A DNA stretch of 64,000 nt, taken from contig CALUIN010000002.1 in assembly GCA_944320745.1 (NCBI GenBank), positions 1 through 64,000 of the forward strand, read 5' to 3'. Below, in pieces: positions 61,804-64,000 of the stretch. The notes beneath the pieces are model-generated. The model worked only from the letters and a program-made list of their open reading frames with translations. It searched no databases and was not told the DNA's origin. A program made the position numbers and the translations under genes. Position 1 is the stretch's first letter, and each line of letters starts with the position of its first letter. The stretch comes from an uncultured Alloprevotella sp. GTDB taxonomy: Bacteria; Bacteroidota; Bacteroidia; Bacteroidales; Bacteroidaceae.

Positions 61804-61908
61804 TACGGGGCTAAGGCGAGTTTTTCCGGGGCTTAGCCCCGTTTCTTCTGGGCTAAGCCGAGTTGTTTCTGGCCTAAGGCCTGTTTTTCTTGGGCATGGC
61901 TGCTGTTT
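61804..61908. repeat. 21-bp tandem repeat, locus H
   Basis: Units in exact register begin at 61804, 61825, 61846 and 61867 (GGGGCTAAGGCGAG, GGGGCTTAGCCCCGT, GGGCTAAGCCGAG, GGCCTAAGGCCTG); a decayed fifth follows at 61888. It lies about 150 bases upstream of the sigma-54 activator promoter. The rest of the 660-base gap 61622-62288 holds that promoter and the lipoprotein 3' structures; the stretch 61910-62180 shows nothing I can support. Confidence 0.9.
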
Positions 61909-62185
61909 CCGCGGCAGGGTCCCGTTCGGTTCCGGACTTGGCTTGTTGCCTCACTGAACGGGCGGGGCGGCTGCGGCATGGGTTCTGCTACGGTTCTGGC
62001 GCGTGCTGTGGGTGCTGAGGCGTAAACAGTTGATGTGCAGATGTATAGTGTGTTATGGCTGGGTCAGTTCGGGGAAGTTTCCGGTGCGGCCTGGAGCGGG
62101 CGGAGTGTTGCGGCGGAACGCGCAGCACGGTCCTCCCGGCGCGTTGCTCGGTGCGGCCTGCCACGCCATGTGTCGCCACAGATAC

Positions 62186-62220
62186 GAAAAAAAACCTGCG
62201 AACACGAAGTTCACAGGTTT
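62186..62220 (-). terminator. terminator of the small lipoprotein gene
   Basis: AAACCTG/CAGGTTT and GAAC/GTTC pair around a short loop, followed on the minus strand by eight T. It lies 69 bases after the stop codon, at the end of a structured 3' UTR. Confidence 0.85.
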
Positions 62221-62288
62221 CAATTCTCTCAAATGTTCGCGCCAAGGCGCGATTAAGCTGGAGGGACGAATCCCTCATCAGAGGCTGT
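62221..62288 (-). other. structured 3' UTR of the small lipoprotein gene
   Basis: On the minus strand two further compact hairpins precede the terminator. One is a 6-bp stem closed by a UUCG tetraloop (62261-62276). The other is CGCGCC/GGCGCG closed by a CUUG tetraloop (62238-62251). Three consecutive stable hairpins after a very short coding region suggest a stabilised transcript or a 3'-derived small RNA; this is inference from pairing only. Confidence 0.45.
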
Positions 62289-62498
62289 TCAAGCGTTTAC
62301 GCTGTCAGCAGCAACAGCTTCAGTGCTCAGAGAGTCACCGCTTACAGAGTCGGTGGACAGGCTGTCAGTAGCAGGAGCCTCAACCATCTGAGAATCTACA
62401 GAAGCAGAGTCAGCGTTAGCACCAGCCTTCTCGCTGTTACCGCAAGAAGCGAAAGAAATAGCAGCCATAGCTACGAACATGAAAACTAACTTTTTCAT
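62289..62498 (-). CDS. small Ser/Asp/Ala-rich lipoprotein
   Basis: A 69-residue predicted lipoprotein. The signal peptide MKKLVFMFVAMAAISFASC ends in a clear lipobox with Cys19. The mature 51 residues are low complexity with repeated DSLST/DSVSG-type units and contain no Trp, Tyr or Phe. Such tiny abundant lipoproteins are common in Bacteroidetes but have no assigned function. Its exact -7 box, strong terminator and stable 3' hairpins suggest high expression. It has lower GC than its neighbours. Confidence 0.8.
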   Translation of the reverse strand: MKKLVFMFVAMAAISFASCGNSEKAGANADSASVDSQMVEAPATDSLSTDSVSGDSLSTEAVAADSVNA

Positions 62499-62547
62499 TT
62501 GTCTTTTAGCTTTTAGTTAAACAATCAATTGCTTTATTAAAACGGTG

Positions 62548-62555
62548 CAAAGGTA
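62548..62555 (-). promoter_or_regulatory. -7 box of the small lipoprotein gene
   Basis: The minus strand reads TACCTTTG, an exact TAnnTTTG match, 49 bases before the ATG. Confidence 0.75.
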
Positions 62556-62700
62556 CGGACTTTTTCATTCCCTGCAAACATTTGCCCGGATTTTTTCTTG
62601 ATTCCTCTGCTTTTTAACATTCAGAAGTCCTATAGGGCTGATAATCAGTGAGAGTAAGAAAAATGTTTTTAGCAGTAAGGGCCAAGTCTCGCGAATGTCG

Positions 62701-62708
62701 TAACTTTG
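62701..62708 (+). promoter_or_regulatory. -7 box of mtaB
   Basis: TAACTTTG, an exact TAnnTTTG match, 80 bases before the ATG at 62789. Confidence 0.7.
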
Positions 62709-62788
62709 CGCACGCTCCGGAGAAGGGTCGCGCCTGCCTAATGGCCGCCCTTCTCCGCCGTGGCACAGAAGGGGGAAAACGAAGGAAA

Positions 62789-64000
62789 ATGACAGATACT
62801 CCTATATTATATAATATGCGTGCAGCTTACCTGACACTGGGCTGTAAGCTGAATTTCGCAGAAACGGCATCCCTACAGGATGCACTGGCCCGCGAGGGTG
62901 CGCGGCCGGTCCGGGAGGGCGAAAAGGCCGACCTGTGCGTGGTGAACACGTGTTCCGTGACCGACGTGGCAGACCGCAAATGCCGTCAGGCTATTCGTCG
63001 CATGGTGCGCGAGCATCCCGGGGCCTTTGTCGTGGTGATGGGCTGCTACGCGCAGTTGCATCCCGACCTGCTGGCCGGGCTCGATGGTGTGGACCTGGTG
63101 GTCGGAATGGAGCAGAAGGGCGATGTGGTGCGCTACGTCAAGGAGCGTATGGCCCGGCGGGCATTGCCTGGACAGCAGCCCGCGGCCGCTTGCCACGAGG
63201 CTATAGCCGTTCCGACTCGCGACATTCGCACCTTCGTGCCGTCCTGTTCGCGCGGCGACCGCACCCGTTACTTTCTCAAGGTTCAGGACGGATGTAATTA
63301 TTATTGTACGTACTGCACCATCCCGATGGCGCGCGGACGTTCGCGCAACGGTTCGGTGGCCTCGCTTGTGGCTCAGGCTGAGGAGGTGGCTCGTGCCGGC
63401 GGGCGCGAAATCGTGCTGACGGGCGTCAACATCGGAGACTTCGGCCGCTCCACCGGGGAAACGTTTTACGACCTGGTGCGGGCGCTGGACGGTGTGGAGG
63501 GCATAGCTCGCTACCGCATATCGAGTATTGAGCCGGACCTGCTGACGGACGAAGTGATAGACTTCTGCGCGGCGTCGCGCGCTTTCATGCCGCACTTTCA
63601 CATACCCTTGCAGAGCGGGAGTGACGAAGTGCTGCGACTGATGCGCCGGCACTACGGGACGGATCTGTTCGCCGAAAAGGTGCGACGGGTGTGCGACGTC
63701 ATGCCCGACGCCTTCATCGGCGTGGATGTCATTGTCGGGATGCGGGGAGAGCGCCCCGAGCTTTTCGAAGAGTCCTACCGTTTTATCGAAAGCCTGCCCG
63801 TGGCACAGCTGCATGTGTTCAGCTACTCGGAGCGGCCGGGGACGCGCGCGCTGGCCATTCCCCATGTGGTCTGCGCGACGGAGCGGCACGAGCGGAGCCA
63901 GCGCCTCATCGCGCTCTCCGAGCAGAAGCGCAAGGCTTTCTATGCCCGCCACCGCGGGGCGGTGCGGCCCGTCCTGTGGGAACATGCCAAAGACGGCCAC
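62789..64000 (+). CDS. mtaB: tRNA (t6A37) methylthiotransferase MtaB, 3' end beyond the window
   Basis: At least 404 residues of a radical SAM enzyme that adds a methylthio group to t6A37 of tRNAs reading ANN codons. The N-terminal MTTase domain has its three cluster cysteines in TLGCKLNF, VVNTCSVT and MGCYAQ. The radical-SAM motif is CNYYCTYC, with IPMARGRSRN after it, and HIPLQSGSDEVLRLMRR completes the family signature. The reading frame is open to base 64000, so the TRAM domain end is missing. ATG 62789 was chosen; ATG 62816 is a shorter alternative that starts directly before the conserved AYLTLGC. Confidence 0.95.
   Translation, partial: MTDTPILYNMRAAYLTLGCKLNFAETASLQDALAREGARPVREGEKADLCVVNTCSVTDVADRKCRQAIRRMVREHPGAFVVVMGCYAQLHPDLLAGLDGVDLVVGMEQKGDVVRYVKERMARRALPGQQPAAACHEAIAVPTRDIRTFVPSCSRGDRTRYFLKVQDGCNYYCTYCTIPMARGRSRNGSVASLVAQAEEVARAGGREIVLTGVNIGDFGRSTGETFYDLVRALDGVEGIARYRISSIEPDLLTDEVIDFCAASRAFMPHFHIPLQSGSDEVLRLMRRHYGTDLFAEKVRRVCDVMPDAFIGVDVIVGMRGERPELFEESYRFIESLPVAQLHVFSYSERPGTRALAIPHVVCATERHERSQRLIALSEQKRKAFYARHRGAVRPVLWEHAKDGH

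Noticed and set aside
41335-61957. Several intergenic open frames whose translations share repeated TGLSPVATG-like peptides (for example near 41.5, 49.0, 56.5 and 61.8 kb)
   Set aside because: The shared peptides are only translations of the 21-bp repeat, which stays open because 21 is divisible by three. There is no start signal, promoter or conserved flanking protein.
62261-62285. CTGATGAG after the small lipoprotein stop on the minus strand, resembling the hammerhead ribozyme core
   Set aside because: The required GAAA core and third stem are missing; the bases are explained by the UUCG hairpin.

Overview
The window is a GC-rich stretch of a Bacteroidales chromosome, probably from a gut or oral relative of Bacteroides and Prevotella; the genus cannot be fixed from the sequence. 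Three things point there. At least nineteen genes or operons are preceded by the Bacteroidetes -7 box TAnnTTTG, and start codons mostly lack a clear Shine-Dalgarno. Lineage-typical families are present: NigD-like lipoprotein, DUF3276, DUF5606, DUF6057, type III glutamine synthetase, LL-diaminopimelate aminotransferase, GH84 O-GlcNAcase. Several secreted proteins are SusC/D-era Bacteroidetes types: lipoproteins, a C-terminal sorting-like tail, PKD/LamG modules. No rRNA, tRNA, CRISPR array, insertion sequence or prophage was seen.

Layout. 0.2-1.4 kb: DUF169 protein and thioredoxin. 1.8-6.8 kb: secreted coiled-coil protein, MATE exporter, nitroreductase, low-molecular-weight tyrosine phosphatase and an APH-fold sugar kinase-like protein. 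7-10.5 kb: OmpA-type porin-like protein and GH84 glycosidase. 10.9-16.2 kb (minus): CotH-kinase protein, DUF6057 membrane protein and a TolB-like lipoprotein carrying a CxxCH motif. 16.6-20.8 kb (minus): apparent five-gene operon rplY-pth-hslR-membrane protein-metallophosphoesterase, followed upstream by a DUF3276 gene. 21.6-25.9 kb (plus): nusB-yajC, ybbR-coaE, DUF5606 and a small conserved gene. 25.9-30.2 kb: a 1438-residue papain-like protease with PKD and LamG modules. 30.3-41.3 kb (minus): HAD phosphatase/pgi, mfd, PpiD-like chaperone, lptC, outer-membrane barrel and coaX. 41.6-44.1 kb (minus): NigD lipoprotein, ECF sigma factor and a membrane-anchored protein ending in a predicted beta-barrel. 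44.3-48.8 kb (minus): dapF, dapL and glnN, i.e. lysine/peptidoglycan precursor and nitrogen assimilation. 49-55.3 kb: MgtC-like protein, then a CusABC/Czc-type metal efflux operon. 55.5-58.6 kb: GT2 glycosyltransferase, DUF308 protein, UDP-glucose dehydrogenase. 58.7-61.6 kb (minus): sigma-54 activator, lptE, TPR protein, secG. 62.3-64 kb: a tiny lipoprotein with a structured 3' UTR and the start of mtaB.

The feature that no standard gene call explains is an interspersed family of 21-bp tandem repeats. Eight loci (1457-1561, 10687-10749, 16405-16488, 28347-28409, 41491-41553, 48935-48997, 56468-56530, 61804-61908) each hold three to five units with the palindromic core ACGGGGCTAAGCCCCGT or its partner form with GGGATAGG. 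Seven loci sit between genes. One lies in frame inside the protease gene, where each unit adds seven residues, and one overlaps the end of the glycosyltransferase gene and supplies its stop codon. This family is the best candidate here for something undescribed.
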